64,000 nucleotides of DNA, taken from assembly GCF_023806485.1 (NCBI RefSeq), contig NZ_JAMSLR010000001.1, positions 434,001-498,000 of the forward strand. The letters are read 5' to 3'. Made by a program: the position numbers and the translations under genes. Numbering within the stretch: the stretch's first letter is position 1; each line of letters begins with the position of its first letter. The DNA comes from Thermalbibacter longus (lineage in GTDB: Bacteria > Chloroflexota > Chloroflexia > Thermomicrobiales > Thermomicrobiaceae). The notes under the pieces were generated by a model that was not told where the DNA came from, made no database searches, and worked only from the letters and a program-made list of their open reading frames with translations. This document shows positions 1-8,531 of the stretch, piece by piece.

Positions 1-122
1 TCGACCAGGCTGTCGAGGGCAGCGAGCGAGGCTGGCGAGAAGTCTAAGTGTTCACCGCTCAGATCGCTGATGCTCGACGCGAACGTCTCGGCGAGACGTA
101 CCAGATCCTCAGCAGACTCCAT
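1..122 (-). CDS. Hypothetical protein, N-terminal part (runs off the left edge)
   Basis: An ATG at 120-122 opens a frame that stays open to the window edge. The first residues read MESAEDLVRLAETF and then a segment LDFSPASLAALDSLV. This kind of 'LD(F/Y)SP-SLAALD' segment is familiar from small uncharacterised bacterial proteins, but I cannot assign a function. A purine-rich AAGGAG abuts the ATG directly, so spacing is poor and the start is uncertain. It is divergent from the CoA-ester lyase gene, with about 240 bases between them. Confidence 0.55.
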   Translation of the reverse strand, partial: MESAEDLVRLAETFASSISDLSGEHLDFSPASLAALDSLV

Positions 123-365
123 CTCCTTGGTCTCCCGGTGGGCAGTCGCGGTCGCCCGGTAACCGCAGCCAGCGTCGACTTCTCTCGCGCCTGAAGGATA
201 CCCGAGCCTCGTCGGGGGCCGGGCACTCTGCCCTCGATCGAGACGGCTGAGTTCGGTGCACCGCGCTGGATGCTGGCGACCGGTCTATCGATCACCTGGA
301 GCAGGATCGGCTCCCCTCCTGGTATGCTGTGGCGGCTGAACGGATAGCTGGATCCGGAGGGGGAA

Positions 366-1286
366 ATGGTCGCGTATCCCCAGCGGAGCGTGCTCTCGGT
401 GCCGGGCTCGCGGCCGAATATGATCGAGAAGGCGCTACGGAGCGAGGCGGATCTGGTGTTCATCGACCTCGAGGATGCGGTGGCTCCCGAGGCCAAGGCC
501 AGCAGCCGGGACAACGTCATTCGTGCCCTGCGAGAGCTGGACTGGCGCGGCCGCCCACGCGCCTTCCGCGTGAATGCCCTCGACACGCCCTATTTCTACC
601 GAGACCTGATCGAGGTCGTCGAAGCGGTGGGGGAACAGGTCGATCTGGTGATCCTGCCCAAGATCGAGCGGGGGGCCGATGTCTACCTGGTTGCCACGCT
701 GCTCGGCCAGCTCGAGGCTGTCGTCGGGAGAGACCAGCCCGTCCGTCTCCAGGCGCAGATCGAGACCGCCCGGGGTCTCCTGAATTGTGGCGAGATCGCG
801 ATGGCGCGCGAGCGGCTCGATGCCCTCGTCTTCGGACCGGGCGACTATGCGGCTTCCGTTCAGATCCCATCGACTGCGATCGGCACGCCCGACGAGTGGG
901 ATCAACACTACCCTGGTCACCGGTTCGGATACGCCATGCATCAGATCCTAGTGGTGAGCCGAGCGGCCGGCCTTCAAGTCATCGACGGCCCGTACGCCGA
1001 CTTCCGGGATCTTGAGGGGTTGCGTGCTTCCTGCCTGCGGGCGCGAGCGCTCGGTTACGATGGCAAGTGGTGTATTCACCCCGCCCAGATCCCGGTGATC
1101 AACCAGGTCTTCACCCCCACGATGGAGGAGGTGCGTTGGGCGCAGGAGGTGCTGGCGGCGTATGAGCAAGCTCGCTCCAGTGGGCAGGGCGCTCTGGCGA
1201 TCGGCACCACGATGATCGATGCCGCCAGCATACGCGTGGCCGAGCGCACCATCGCTCGCGCGCGCGTCGCTAGGCTGATCGAGTAG
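366..1286 (+). CDS. HpcH/HpaI aldolase / CitE-family CoA-ester lyase
   Basis: 306 residues, the usual length for CitE-like lyases (citrate lyase beta, malyl-CoA/citramalyl-CoA lyase type), which cleave or form C-C bonds next to a CoA thioester using Mg2+. Family marks are visible: SVPGSRPNMIEKAL at the N-terminus, FIDLEDAV near residue 36, the metal-ligand region QIETARGLLN near 142, GPGDYA near 165 and GYDGKWCIHPAQI near 235. GGAGGGGG sits a few bases before the ATG. No citrate lyase alpha or gamma subunit is nearby, so a stand-alone malyl-, citramalyl- or methylmalyl-CoA lyase is more likely than true citrate lyase. The exact substrate cannot be read from sequence. Confidence 0.85.
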   Translation: MVAYPQRSVLSVPGSRPNMIEKALRSEADLVFIDLEDAVAPEAKASSRDNVIRALRELDWRGRPRAFRVNALDTPYFYRDLIEVVEAVGEQVDLVILPKIERGADVYLVATLLGQLEAVVGRDQPVRLQAQIETARGLLNCGEIAMARERLDALVFGPGDYAASVQIPSTAIGTPDEWDQHYPGHRFGYAMHQILVVSRAAGLQVIDGPYADFRDLEGLRASCLRARALGYDGKWCIHPAQIPVINQVFTPTMEEVRWAQEVLAAYEQARSSGQGALAIGTTMIDAASIRVAERTIARARVARLIE

Positions 1287-1408
1287 GAGATCTGGCTGCC
1301 CAGTCCATCGCTCGTCCGCGGGCAGAATTGCTTTGTCCATTCACTGAATTCGTGCTACGGTTGCACCGGTGCCCGTGAGCGAAGAACGCGCCGCAACGGA
1401 GGGCTACT

Positions 1409-1864
1409 GTGCCGCTCGACATCCGGCTAGGCTTGCTCATCGTCCTGTGTGTCATCATGCTGCTGACCATCGAAGTCACCGAGGACTACGTCGAGCAGGA
1501 TTGGCCGCGGCTGCGTCGGCCGCCGGATGGCTGGAGCCACGCGGAAGCTCTTCGCATGTTCTGGACCGGGGTGGGGTTACTGGTCTTCCCCGGGCTGGTC
1601 CTGGTGATTCTCAACCTGGCGCTGCTGATCGCGCAGGACCTGCCGCAGACGCCGGTGCAGGTGCTCGGGGGGTTCCTGGTCTTGCTCGGCTGGGCGATCT
1701 TCGTAGCCGTGGTTAGCCAGTTCGGTGCGCTCAGCGACTACATCGAGGATCTCGGCCCGGTGGCGCCGCTGGCCGTGTCAGCGTTGCTGGTGATGGGTGA
1801 TCTCTTGCTCCTGATCGAGCTGTTAGGGTTGATCCCGAACGACCTGCGCGCGCTCCTCCCGTAG
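1409..1864 (+). CDS. Hypothetical integral membrane protein
   Basis: 151 residues starting at GTG, preceded by GGAGG with good spacing. Three or four hydrophobic spans are visible: residues 4-24, about 55-80, 88-110 and 124-145. An acidic, proline-rich linker (EVTEDYVEQDWPRLRRPPDG) lies after the first span. No known domain recognised. It follows the CoA-lyase gene in the same direction with a 122-base gap and ends eight bases before the rex stop codon on the other strand. The track record of such proteins gives no function. Confidence 0.7.
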   Translation: MPLDIRLGLLIVLCVIMLLTIEVTEDYVEQDWPRLRRPPDGWSHAEALRMFWTGVGLLVFPGLVLVILNLALLIAQDLPQTPVQVLGGFLVLLGWAIFVAVVSQFGALSDYIEDLGPVAPLAVSALLVMGDLLLLIELLGLIPNDLRALLP

Positions 1865-1871
1865 CACCAGC

Positions 1872-2588
1872 CTAGGCGCGGAAACTGCCAGGAGTTCGCC
1901 CGCCGTTGCTGCCTGGCCACGACGTGGTGAACGAGCCTGGCGACAGGACCGAATCAGGTATCGGTGCCGGCTCGAGGTAATAGGTCAGGCTCTGGAGCGC
2001 GCTGGTCGGGTCGATCTCGCGCATCCAGATGCCGGGTGGAAGCCGCAGGATCACCGGGGCGTAGTTGAGGATCGCGCGTACCCCGCCGGCAATCAGTTGA
2101 TCCGCGGCCTGCTGCGCGGCATCGGCCGGAACGGCGATGATTCCGATCTTGATGCCGGACTCTCGGACGACCGATTCGATCTGGTAGTCGGGTAGGACGA
2201 CGACCCCGTTGACGACCTGTCCGATATGGTCGGGATTGTGGTCGAAGATCGCAGCGATGCGGAACCCGTCCTCTTCGAAGCCACGGTAGTGGGCAATGGC
2301 CTGGCCCAGGCGCCCGAAGCCGACGAGCGCGACATCCCAAGTGCGATCGAGGTGGAGGATACGCGTAATCTCCTCGATTAGGTGGCGGACGTCGTAGCCC
2401 TTCCCCTGTTTGCCGAAGCGGCCGAAGAACGAGAGATCACGACGGATCTGCGCAGCGGTGACGCCGAGATGGGTCGCCAGCTCCTCGGAGGAGACGCTGT
2501 CGATTCCGGCAGCAGCGAGCCGTCGCAGTGTCCGAACGTAGATCGGCAGCCGGCGGATGACGATGTCCGGGATAGCGCCGTTCCTCAC
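1872..2588 (-). CDS. rex: Redox-sensing transcriptional repressor Rex
   Basis: 238 residues. Rex senses the NADH/NAD+ ratio and represses fermentation and respiration genes when NADH is low. The N-terminal winged helix reads PDIVIRRLPIYVRTLRRL followed by SSEELATHLGVTAAQIRRDLSFFG and a basic GKQGKGYDV segment. The Rossmann NAD(H) domain begins at VALVGFGRLGQAI with the GxGxxG pattern. The frame is open further upstream, but the GTG at 2586-2588 has GAGGAG eight bases before it and gives the normal Rex N-terminus, so I start there. A near-consensus promoter lies about 100 bases upstream. It neighbours nadE, which makes NAD, a fitting partner. Confidence 0.95.
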   Translation of the reverse strand: MRNGAIPDIVIRRLPIYVRTLRRLAAAGIDSVSSEELATHLGVTAAQIRRDLSFFGRFGKQGKGYDVRHLIEEITRILHLDRTWDVALVGFGRLGQAIAHYRGFEEDGFRIAAIFDHNPDHIGQVVNGVVVLPDYQIESVVRESGIKIGIIAVPADAAQQAADQLIAGGVRAILNYAPVILRLPPGIWMREIDPTSALQSLTYYLEPAPIPDSVLSPGSFTTSWPGSNGGRTPGSFRA

Positions 2589-2687
2589 CGAAACAACTCC
2601 TCGGTGGGTATGGAATACCGGGTACGGCATAGGCGATGAAGCACGACCCGGCCAGAGAATCCGCACAAACGCTGAAGCTTCGGCGCA

Positions 2688-2716
2688 ATGCTACCACTCG
2701 CGCCGATCAGCGTCAA
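2688..2716 (-). promoter_or_regulatory. Predicted sigma-70 type promoter for rex
   Basis: On the minus strand TTGACG (2711-2716) and TAGCAT (2688-2693) are separated by exactly 17 bases, and point toward the rex start about 95 bases downstream. No obvious Rex operator (TTGTG-N6-CACAA type) was seen around it. Confidence 0.6.
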
Positions 2717-2740
2717 CGTGACCGGATGCGCTGCTCTTCT

Positions 2741-4498
2741 CTAGCCGTGATAGCGGTTCGCGATCGGCAATCGCCGGTCACGGCCGAAGGCCCGTGGTGT
2801 GAGCTTTACGCCCGGCGGGGCCTGGCGCCGCTTGTACTCCGCGCGGTCGACCATGCGGATGACGCGCTCAACGGTCGCCGGGTCGAACCCCTCGCGCACC
2901 AGGTCGTCCACGCTTGCGTCCCGCTCGACGTAACGTTCCAGCAGCGGATCGAGGATCTCGAACGGCGGCAGCGTGTCGACGTCTTTCTGATTGGGGCGCA
3001 GCTCTGCCGAGGGCGGCTTGGTGAACACCCGCTCCGGGATGACCGGGGAGAGGCTGTTGCGATACCGTGCCAGCTCGTAGACCAGGAGCTTGGGCACGTC
3101 CTTCAACACCGCGAAGCCACCGGCCATATCGCCGTAGAGCGTGGCGTAACCGCATGCCATCTCCGACTTGTTCCCCGTGGTCAGGACGATCGGCCCGAAG
3201 CGGTTCGAGTAGGTCATCAGGATGGTGCCGCGGATACGCGCTTGCAGGTTCTCGTCGGCTACGTCGGGTAGTTCCGGCTGGTTGCCGAGCGGGGCGAGCA
3301 CCTGCCGGAACGCCTGGTGCACCGGCTCGATCGGCACGACGTGGAAGCGAATTCCCAGCGCCGATGCGAGTTGCTGGGCATCCTCCAAGCTCGCGGCAGA
3401 GGAGTAGCGGCTGGGCATGGCCAGCCCGGTGACGTTCTCCGGCCCCAGGGCATCGGCCGCGATGCAGGCAGTCAACGACGAGTCGATGCCGCCGGAGAGG
3501 CCGATCACCGCTGTTCGGAACCCGGTCTTACGCACGTAGTCCCGCACACCAGTCACGAGCGCGGCGTAGATCTCGGCCGGCCCGTCGAGCGGTACCCGGA
3601 GCTGGCGAAGCTCTTCCGGGATAGGCGGGAGCGTCTGGTCAGGGAGCGGCAGTCTCACCTCGCGGTCGTGGACCACCATCGTCGCCGTGTCGTCGCTAGT
3701 GGCCAGCCAGCGCCGTCGGGGGTCGTGTAGCCAGCTCGAGAGCACAGCGTCCACGGCGATATCGACGACGAGGAGATCTTCGTCGAAGGATGCCGCGTGG
3801 GCGAGCACCTCACCGTCGGGGCCGAGCACCAGGCTGTTGCCGTCGAAGACGAGCTCGTCTTGGCCCCCCACCATATTCACGTAAGCCAGGTAGCAACCGG
3901 CGTCGCTGGCCCGGGTCTGGAGCATGGTCTGGCGCTGCATCCACTTGCCGCGGTGGTAGGGTGAGCCATTGATGTTGATAATGAGATCGATGCCGGTCGC
4001 GGCCAGGCTACTGGCCGGGCCCACCGGGTACCAGATATCCTCGCAGATCGTCACTCCGAAGCGCAGCGGGCCCCACAGAAAGCGATAGGTGAGATCGCCC
4101 CGGGCAAAGTAGCGATCCTCGTCGAAGACGCCGTAGGTGGGCAGGTGGTGCTTGGGAACTACCGCGACGACCTCACCTCCGGCGAGTACCGCCGCGCCGT
4201 TGTAGAGCACGCCGTTGTCCACCCACGGGATTCCCACCACCAGGACGATCTCCGGCGCGACGTCCAGCAGGTCGAGCAGCGCGTCACGAGCGGCTTCGAT
4301 GAAGCTGACCTTCAGCAAGAGGTCCTCCGGCGGGTAGCCCGTGACCGCGAGCTCGGGAAAGGCGACGAGGGACGCGCCGGCCTGGCGAGCGCAGAGCGTA
4401 GCCTTCCGTATACGGTCGACGTTACCGTCGAGGTCGCCGACCGTGGGATCGATCTGGGCGAGGGCGATCCGCCACACATCGATATTGCTCGGTGTCAT
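2741..4498 (-). CDS. nadE: Glutamine-dependent NAD+ synthetase
   Basis: 585 residues, the length of the two-domain enzyme that converts deamido-NAD to NAD+ with ATP and glutamine. The N-terminal nitrilase-type glutaminase has its triad: Glu49 in FPELAVTGY, Lys116 in PKHHLP and Cys152 in TICEDIWYP. The synthetase domain carries the ATP pyrophosphatase P-loop SGGIDSS at about 335-341, followed by TTGNKSEMACGY and the NPL-type tail PSAELRPNQKD. AGGAGG lies ten bases before the ATG. It is the last step of NAD biosynthesis and sits beside the NADH sensor rex. Confidence 0.96.
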   Translation of the reverse strand: MTPSNIDVWRIALAQIDPTVGDLDGNVDRIRKATLCARQAGASLVAFPELAVTGYPPEDLLLKVSFIEAARDALLDLLDVAPEIVLVVGIPWVDNGVLYNGAAVLAGGEVVAVVPKHHLPTYGVFDEDRYFARGDLTYRFLWGPLRFGVTICEDIWYPVGPASSLAATGIDLIININGSPYHRGKWMQRQTMLQTRASDAGCYLAYVNMVGGQDELVFDGNSLVLGPDGEVLAHAASFDEDLLVVDIAVDAVLSSWLHDPRRRWLATSDDTATMVVHDREVRLPLPDQTLPPIPEELRQLRVPLDGPAEIYAALVTGVRDYVRKTGFRTAVIGLSGGIDSSLTACIAADALGPENVTGLAMPSRYSSAASLEDAQQLASALGIRFHVVPIEPVHQAFRQVLAPLGNQPELPDVADENLQARIRGTILMTYSNRFGPIVLTTGNKSEMACGYATLYGDMAGGFAVLKDVPKLLVYELARYRNSLSPVIPERVFTKPPSAELRPNQKDVDTLPPFEILDPLLERYVERDASVDDLVREGFDPATVERVIRMVDRAEYKRRQAPPGVKLTPRAFGRDRRLPIANRYHG

Positions 4499-4976
4499 GC
4501 CCGGATTCCTCCTGCTGCCTGCTCCCCAATCCAGCAGAGTGTAGCAAGGATCGGGCAGAGGTGGCCCCTCGGCGCGAGCGATGCATCACGCATATTCCAG
4601 ATGTTTCGGATCTGCAACGGCTCATGTCCTGGGGTGGCGCAGCCGGTAGGATAGGCGGGTCCCAGGAGGCAGGACGGTGCAAGCGATGGCCCCGACAGCT
4701 TCCCAGAGCTGGAGACGCGCGCCATCCTGACCCGGCCAAACTAAGGCAGAAGACCAACTCGCTCGGCTCGAGGGAACGCTGAGCTACGGAACGAACGCGG
4801 CACGCTCGCCTCCGAGGCGAGTGGCGCGGGCGACTCGTGCGGTGCACGAGGCGTGGTGAGAGATGCACGAAGTACGGTTGGGGCACGTGCTCGTGCCCGG
4901 ACTGTCGTCGTATCGACCGTGGACGCTGCTTCTGCGACGCGACCAGCGCCTCGCGATTTCGCTAGCGCGTGTCAAC
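4499..4976. other. Intergenic region between relA end and nadE start
   Basis: About 480 bases with no convincing gene; short frames here lack ribosome sites or family resemblance. A perfect 7-bp hairpin (4805-4821, CTCGCCT/AGGCGAG) without a U-tract follows the relA stop on the minus strand and may slow or end that transcript. Closer to nadE, TTGCAG (4612-4617) and TATGCG (4589-4594), 17 bases apart on the minus strand, are a modest promoter candidate for nadE. Confidence 0.5.
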
Positions 4977-7250
4977 TCACCCACTGTCGTCGGAAACCGG
5001 TGTGGGGGTAGCCAGGGGCTCGCGGCGGACGTCGTAGACGTCGCGGACGCCTTCGAGCTTCTGCAGCACCCGGCTGAGCTGCTGGACGTTGGCGACCTCC
5101 AGCGTCATCAGGATCGTGACGGTCCGATCCGGGTGGACGTTGGTCATCACCGAGAGGGCGTTGACCCCCTCGTCGGCGACTAGCGTCGTCACGTCGCGCA
5201 GCAGGCCGACTCGATCCCAGCCCTCGATGCGGATCGTCACCGGGTAGCGCTGGGGAGTCTCGCCCCAGGTGACCTGGATGATGCGCTCCGGCTCGCTCGC
5301 GTGCAGGATATTGTGGCAGTCGGCCCGGTGGACCGTGACGCCGCGGCCGCGAGTGACGTACCCGACGATCGGGTCGCCGAAGACCGGCTTGCAGCAGTTG
5401 GCCAAGCGGGTATAGAGATCGCCGATACCGGTCACTCGCAGGCTTGGAGCTGGCGTCGGAGACGAGACCGGCCCGCTGAGTGCCTTGCGGTCTTCGTGCT
5501 CGGCAATCCTCGCCGCAATCTGTTGCAGGCTCACAGCCCCGTAGCCGATTGCGGCCAAAAAGTCCTCGAGCTTCTGATAACGGGGAAAGAGCTTGAGCAG
5601 GTCTTCGGGCTTGAGCTCGACTCCCAGCCGGCGCAGTTCTTGCTCCAGGAGATGGCGCCCTTGAGCGATGTTCTCCTCACGCTGCTGCCGTCTGAACCAC
5701 TGGCGAATCTTCTCCCGGGCGGAGGCCGTGGTGACATAGCCGTTGCTCGGGATGAGCCAGTCACGGCTGGGGCCGACCCGTGACTTGGAGGTCATGATCT
5801 GGACCACTTGGCCACTCTGAAGCTTGTAGTTGAGCGGCACGATCTGCCCGTTGACCTTTGCCCCGACGCACTGGTGACCGACCTCGGTGTGGATCCGGTA
5901 GGCGAAGTCCACCGGGGTAGCTCCGGCCGGCAGTTCGATGATGTCGCCCTTGGGCGTGAAGACGTAGATCATCTCCGGGAAGATGTCGGTCTTGATCGAC
6001 TCGACAAACTCCTGGGCATCGACGATCTCGTCGCGCCACTCGAGCAGTTGCCGGAACCAGGCGATCTTGGCCTCAAGCGTAGGATCAGGCCGAGCCCCCT
6101 CCTTGTAGCGCCAGTGGGCTGCGATACCGTACTCGGCGAGCTGGTGCATCTCGTGGGTGCGGATTTGCACTTCGAGCGGGATGCCCTGCGGACCGATCAC
6201 CGCGGTGTGGATGGACTGATAGAGATTCTCCTTGGGAGTTGCGATGTAGTCATCGAATTCGCCAGGGATCGGGTGCCACATACTGTGGATCACGCCGAGA
6301 GCGCCGTAACAGTCCTTCTTCTCGTCGACGATGACGCGAATGCCCAGTACATCGTAGATCTCGTCGAAGCTACGGTTCTTCTGGCGCATCTTGTGCACGA
6401 TCGAGGCGATGTGCTTCTCCCGGCCGGTGACCTCGGCACGGATGCCGGCTTCCTCCAGCGCCTGCTTGACCTGGGCAATGATCTGCTGCAAGTACTGCTC
6501 GCGGTGATGACCCCGGCGCAAGAGCGCCTGCTCGATGCTCTCGTAGGTCTGTGGCTCGAGATACTTGAGCGCCAGGTCCTCGAGCTCAGCTTTGAACTGG
6601 CCAATCCCGAGCCGGTTGGCGAGCGGCGCGTAGATGTCCACCGTCTCTCGGGCGATCCGGAGCTGCTTAGAGCGCGGTAGGTGCTCGAGCGTGCGCATGT
6701 TGTGCAGGCGGTCGGCGAGCTTGATCAGTACCACGCGCACGTCCTCGGCCATCGCCAGCAGCATCTTGCGCAGGCTCTCGGCCTGGCGAGCCTTCTCCCG
6801 CTCGGTCGGTCCCCCTTCAGAGGCCCATCGGATCTGGCTCAACTTGGTGACGCCGTCGACCAGGTGAGCGATTCGCTCGCCGAACTGTGCCCTGAGATCG
6901 TCGATCGTAACGTCGGTATCCTCGAGGACGTCATGGAGAAGGGCAGCGGCGATCGTCTCCTGGTCGAGCTGAAGGCCAGCCAGGATCTCTGCTACCGCGA
7001 GTGGGTGGGTAATGTACGGCTCGCCCGAGCGGCGAAGCTTACCAGCATGGGCGCGCGCGGCAAACTCGTAAGCCCGGCGGACCAGTGAGAGATCGGCTCC
7101 CGGAAGGAAATTGCGGAAGACAGGCTCGACCTCTTCCCACGACGGCGCGCTCAACACCGTGGCCGTGGGGGCGTCTGGCTCTGCGTTCGCCGGAGTGTCC
7201 GCCGGCGATTCCTGGGGTATCGGCGCCGACATGTTCCTGGAACCCTGCAT
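4977..7250 (-). CDS. Bifunctional (p)ppGpp synthetase/hydrolase (RelA/SpoT, Rsh)
   Basis: 757 residues, full-length long RSH enzyme controlling the stringent response. Order: HD hydrolase domain with AALLHDVLEDTDVT (His106-Asp107) and intact upstream THPLAVAEIL, so hydrolase activity is expected. The synthetase domain follows with RLHNMRTL, EDLALKYLEP and YQSIHTAVIGP. A TGS domain (IYVFTPKGDIIELPAGATPVDFAY) follows at about 410, then a zinc-finger-like region near VGYVTRGRGVTVHRADC, and a C-terminal ACT domain (TIRIEGWDRVGLLRDVTTL). The first ATG lacks a clear ribosome site; an internal ATG at 7232 with AGGA just before it is an alternative start. Confidence 0.95.
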   Translation of the reverse strand: MQGSRNMSAPIPQESPADTPANAEPDAPTATVLSAPSWEEVEPVFRNFLPGADLSLVRRAYEFAARAHAGKLRRSGEPYITHPLAVAEILAGLQLDQETIAAALLHDVLEDTDVTIDDLRAQFGERIAHLVDGVTKLSQIRWASEGGPTEREKARQAESLRKMLLAMAEDVRVVLIKLADRLHNMRTLEHLPRSKQLRIARETVDIYAPLANRLGIGQFKAELEDLALKYLEPQTYESIEQALLRRGHHREQYLQQIIAQVKQALEEAGIRAEVTGREKHIASIVHKMRQKNRSFDEIYDVLGIRVIVDEKKDCYGALGVIHSMWHPIPGEFDDYIATPKENLYQSIHTAVIGPQGIPLEVQIRTHEMHQLAEYGIAAHWRYKEGARPDPTLEAKIAWFRQLLEWRDEIVDAQEFVESIKTDIFPEMIYVFTPKGDIIELPAGATPVDFAYRIHTEVGHQCVGAKVNGQIVPLNYKLQSGQVVQIMTSKSRVGPSRDWLIPSNGYVTTASAREKIRQWFRRQQREENIAQGRHLLEQELRRLGVELKPEDLLKLFPRYQKLEDFLAAIGYGAVSLQQIAARIAEHEDRKALSGPVSSPTPAPSLRVTGIGDLYTRLANCCKPVFGDPIVGYVTRGRGVTVHRADCHNILHASEPERIIQVTWGETPQRYPVTIRIEGWDRVGLLRDVTTLVADEGVNALSVMTNVHPDRTVTILMTLEVANVQQLSRVLQKLEGVRDVYDVRREPLATPTPVSDDSG

Positions 7251-7301
7251 TGCATCGTTGTGAGTGGCAGCCTAGGCAAGGCCGATCGGAGTATCCCTCT
7301 A

Positions 7302-7330
7302 ACTATACCGGTGGGCACCAACGCGGTCAA
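7302..7330 (-). promoter_or_regulatory. Predicted promoter for relA/spoT
   Basis: Minus-strand TTGACC (7325-7330) and TATAGT (7302-7307) with a 17-base spacer, about 50 bases upstream of the start codon. This is one of the best promoter matches in the window. Confidence 0.65.
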
Positions 7331-7463
7331 CTTCGATCGCCGAACCGTCGCGGAGCGGAGCCGGCCTGGACGCGGTCGGGCGCGCGAAGGTTTACGCCGT
7401 CAGGCGTGGCCCCGTGGCGGTTCTGGCTGGCAAGAATCACGCCGTGACGAGTTACAGGGCGAT

Positions 7464-7485
7464 GGGGCGGCTCGCTTGCCGCCCC
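7464..7485 (-). terminator. Hairpin after the lipoprotein gene
   Basis: Perfect 8-bp stem GGGGCGGC/GCCGCCCC with a 6-base loop, 27 bases past the stop codon of the minus-strand lipoprotein gene. There is no U-run, so it may be an RNA end-stabilising hairpin or a non-canonical terminator. Confidence 0.4.
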
Positions 7486-7511
7486 ACGAGCCTACCCTCT
7501 ACACAGGTGCG

Positions 7512-8321
7512 CTATTCGATCGTTCCACCTGATGGAGGTGGTGAAACGTCGCCCTCCGGCGTGACCTGTGATGTCGTTGTAGCCGTCGCCGGCTGCGGAC
7601 GTCGTCGGGTCATCAGCACGATGCCCGCTCCGATCAGCAGGATGGCGACAATCACCGCCGCGACGATCAGAACCAGCAACCCGCCGAACGCGCTCGGTGT
7701 TTCCGAACGCGCACTGATCGTCATCGTGCCGCTGTACGGCAGCGTCCACTGGATGCGGCCGTCCTCCAGCAGCGTGCCGTTATGTTCCTTGATCTCTCCG
7801 GGAAGGCGGGCAGTGTAGGTAATCGTGAGCATCTGGCTCATCATCTGCGTGGGGACTTGCTCGCCCGCCGCTTGGCCCGCGTTGTTGAAGAAGGCATCCG
7901 CATCGAAGGTGAGATCGAGCGTATAGGAGTTGCCGTCACGCCGGAACGAGCCACTGAAGCTGTTGATGGGAGTGCCCTCGCTGCCGGTCGACAGAAGCTG
8001 GTTCAGTTGCGCGCCGAGGTCGGTGGCATCGTCAACCTCGCTCCGCATCAGGAACCCGGCCTCCTGCTCGGTGTTGATCTGCTCGATGGTGACGCCTGGG
8101 GGCGGGGTCGCCTGTGGTTGGAGCTGTTCCTCCAAATCTTGCTCGGAGACTCCCATTGACTGCAAAGCCTGTTTGGAAATGGTAAAGCGGATACTGTGCG
8201 TGGCGCTACCGTCCTCGGCGAAGTCGCTCTGGACATCCATCTGCATACAGGCGCCGGTCACAGTCGCGAGAACCAGGGACAGCACGACGAACCTGAACAC
8301 ACGGAAGGAGCGCGCGTTCAT
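7512..8321 (-). CDS. Putative membrane-anchored lipoprotein (DUF3153/LppM-like)
   Basis: 269 residues from an ATG at 8319-8321 with GAGGTG six bases upstream; the frame is open further upstream but the sequence there is not protein-like. The N-terminus is a lipoprotein-type signal: MNARSFRVFRF, a hydrophobic stretch, then TGACMQMD with a candidate lipid-anchor Cys (the -3 residue is Thr, not the usual Leu). The mature part resembles the LppM/DUF3153 style, 'DFAEDGSATHSIRFTISKQ', and a C-terminal span (LLVLIVAAVIVAILLIGAG) is followed by a basic tail. Topology is therefore outside domain anchored at both ends. Function unknown. Confidence 0.75.
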   Translation of the reverse strand: MNARSFRVFRFVVLSLVLATVTGACMQMDVQSDFAEDGSATHSIRFTISKQALQSMGVSEQDLEEQLQPQATPPPGVTIEQINTEQEAGFLMRSEVDDATDLGAQLNQLLSTGSEGTPINSFSGSFRRDGNSYTLDLTFDADAFFNNAGQAAGEQVPTQMMSQMLTITYTARLPGEIKEHNGTLLEDGRIQWTLPYSGTMTISARSETPSAFGGLLVLIVAAVIVAILLIGAGIVLMTRRRPQPATATTTSQVTPEGDVSPPPSGGTIE

Positions 8322-8531
8322 TCTTCGCACCTCGCACTTAGAGCGGCACGAACAAGCGCAGCATAGCACAGACATTACACTGCGAGAATAGCCTACGAGT
8401 CCTGCTTTCGGGCAAGCTCCCTCGGCTTTGCGTAAGCAAATTGTATGGGCCCGCTGGCAGATGAGAGTGCCGCCCAAGAGCTCAGGACCCCTGGGCGGCT
8501 GCTCTGTATCGGATCTGTGCCGGCTCAAGTG

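Noticed and set aside
59-586. Long minus-strand frame over the first CoA-lyase codons
   Set aside because: Arg/Ser-rich shadow of the real plus-strand gene in GC-rich sequence; no ribosome site or family pattern.
4863-5183. 106-codon plus-strand ORF across the relA end
   Set aside because: No ribosome site; mostly antisense to relA.
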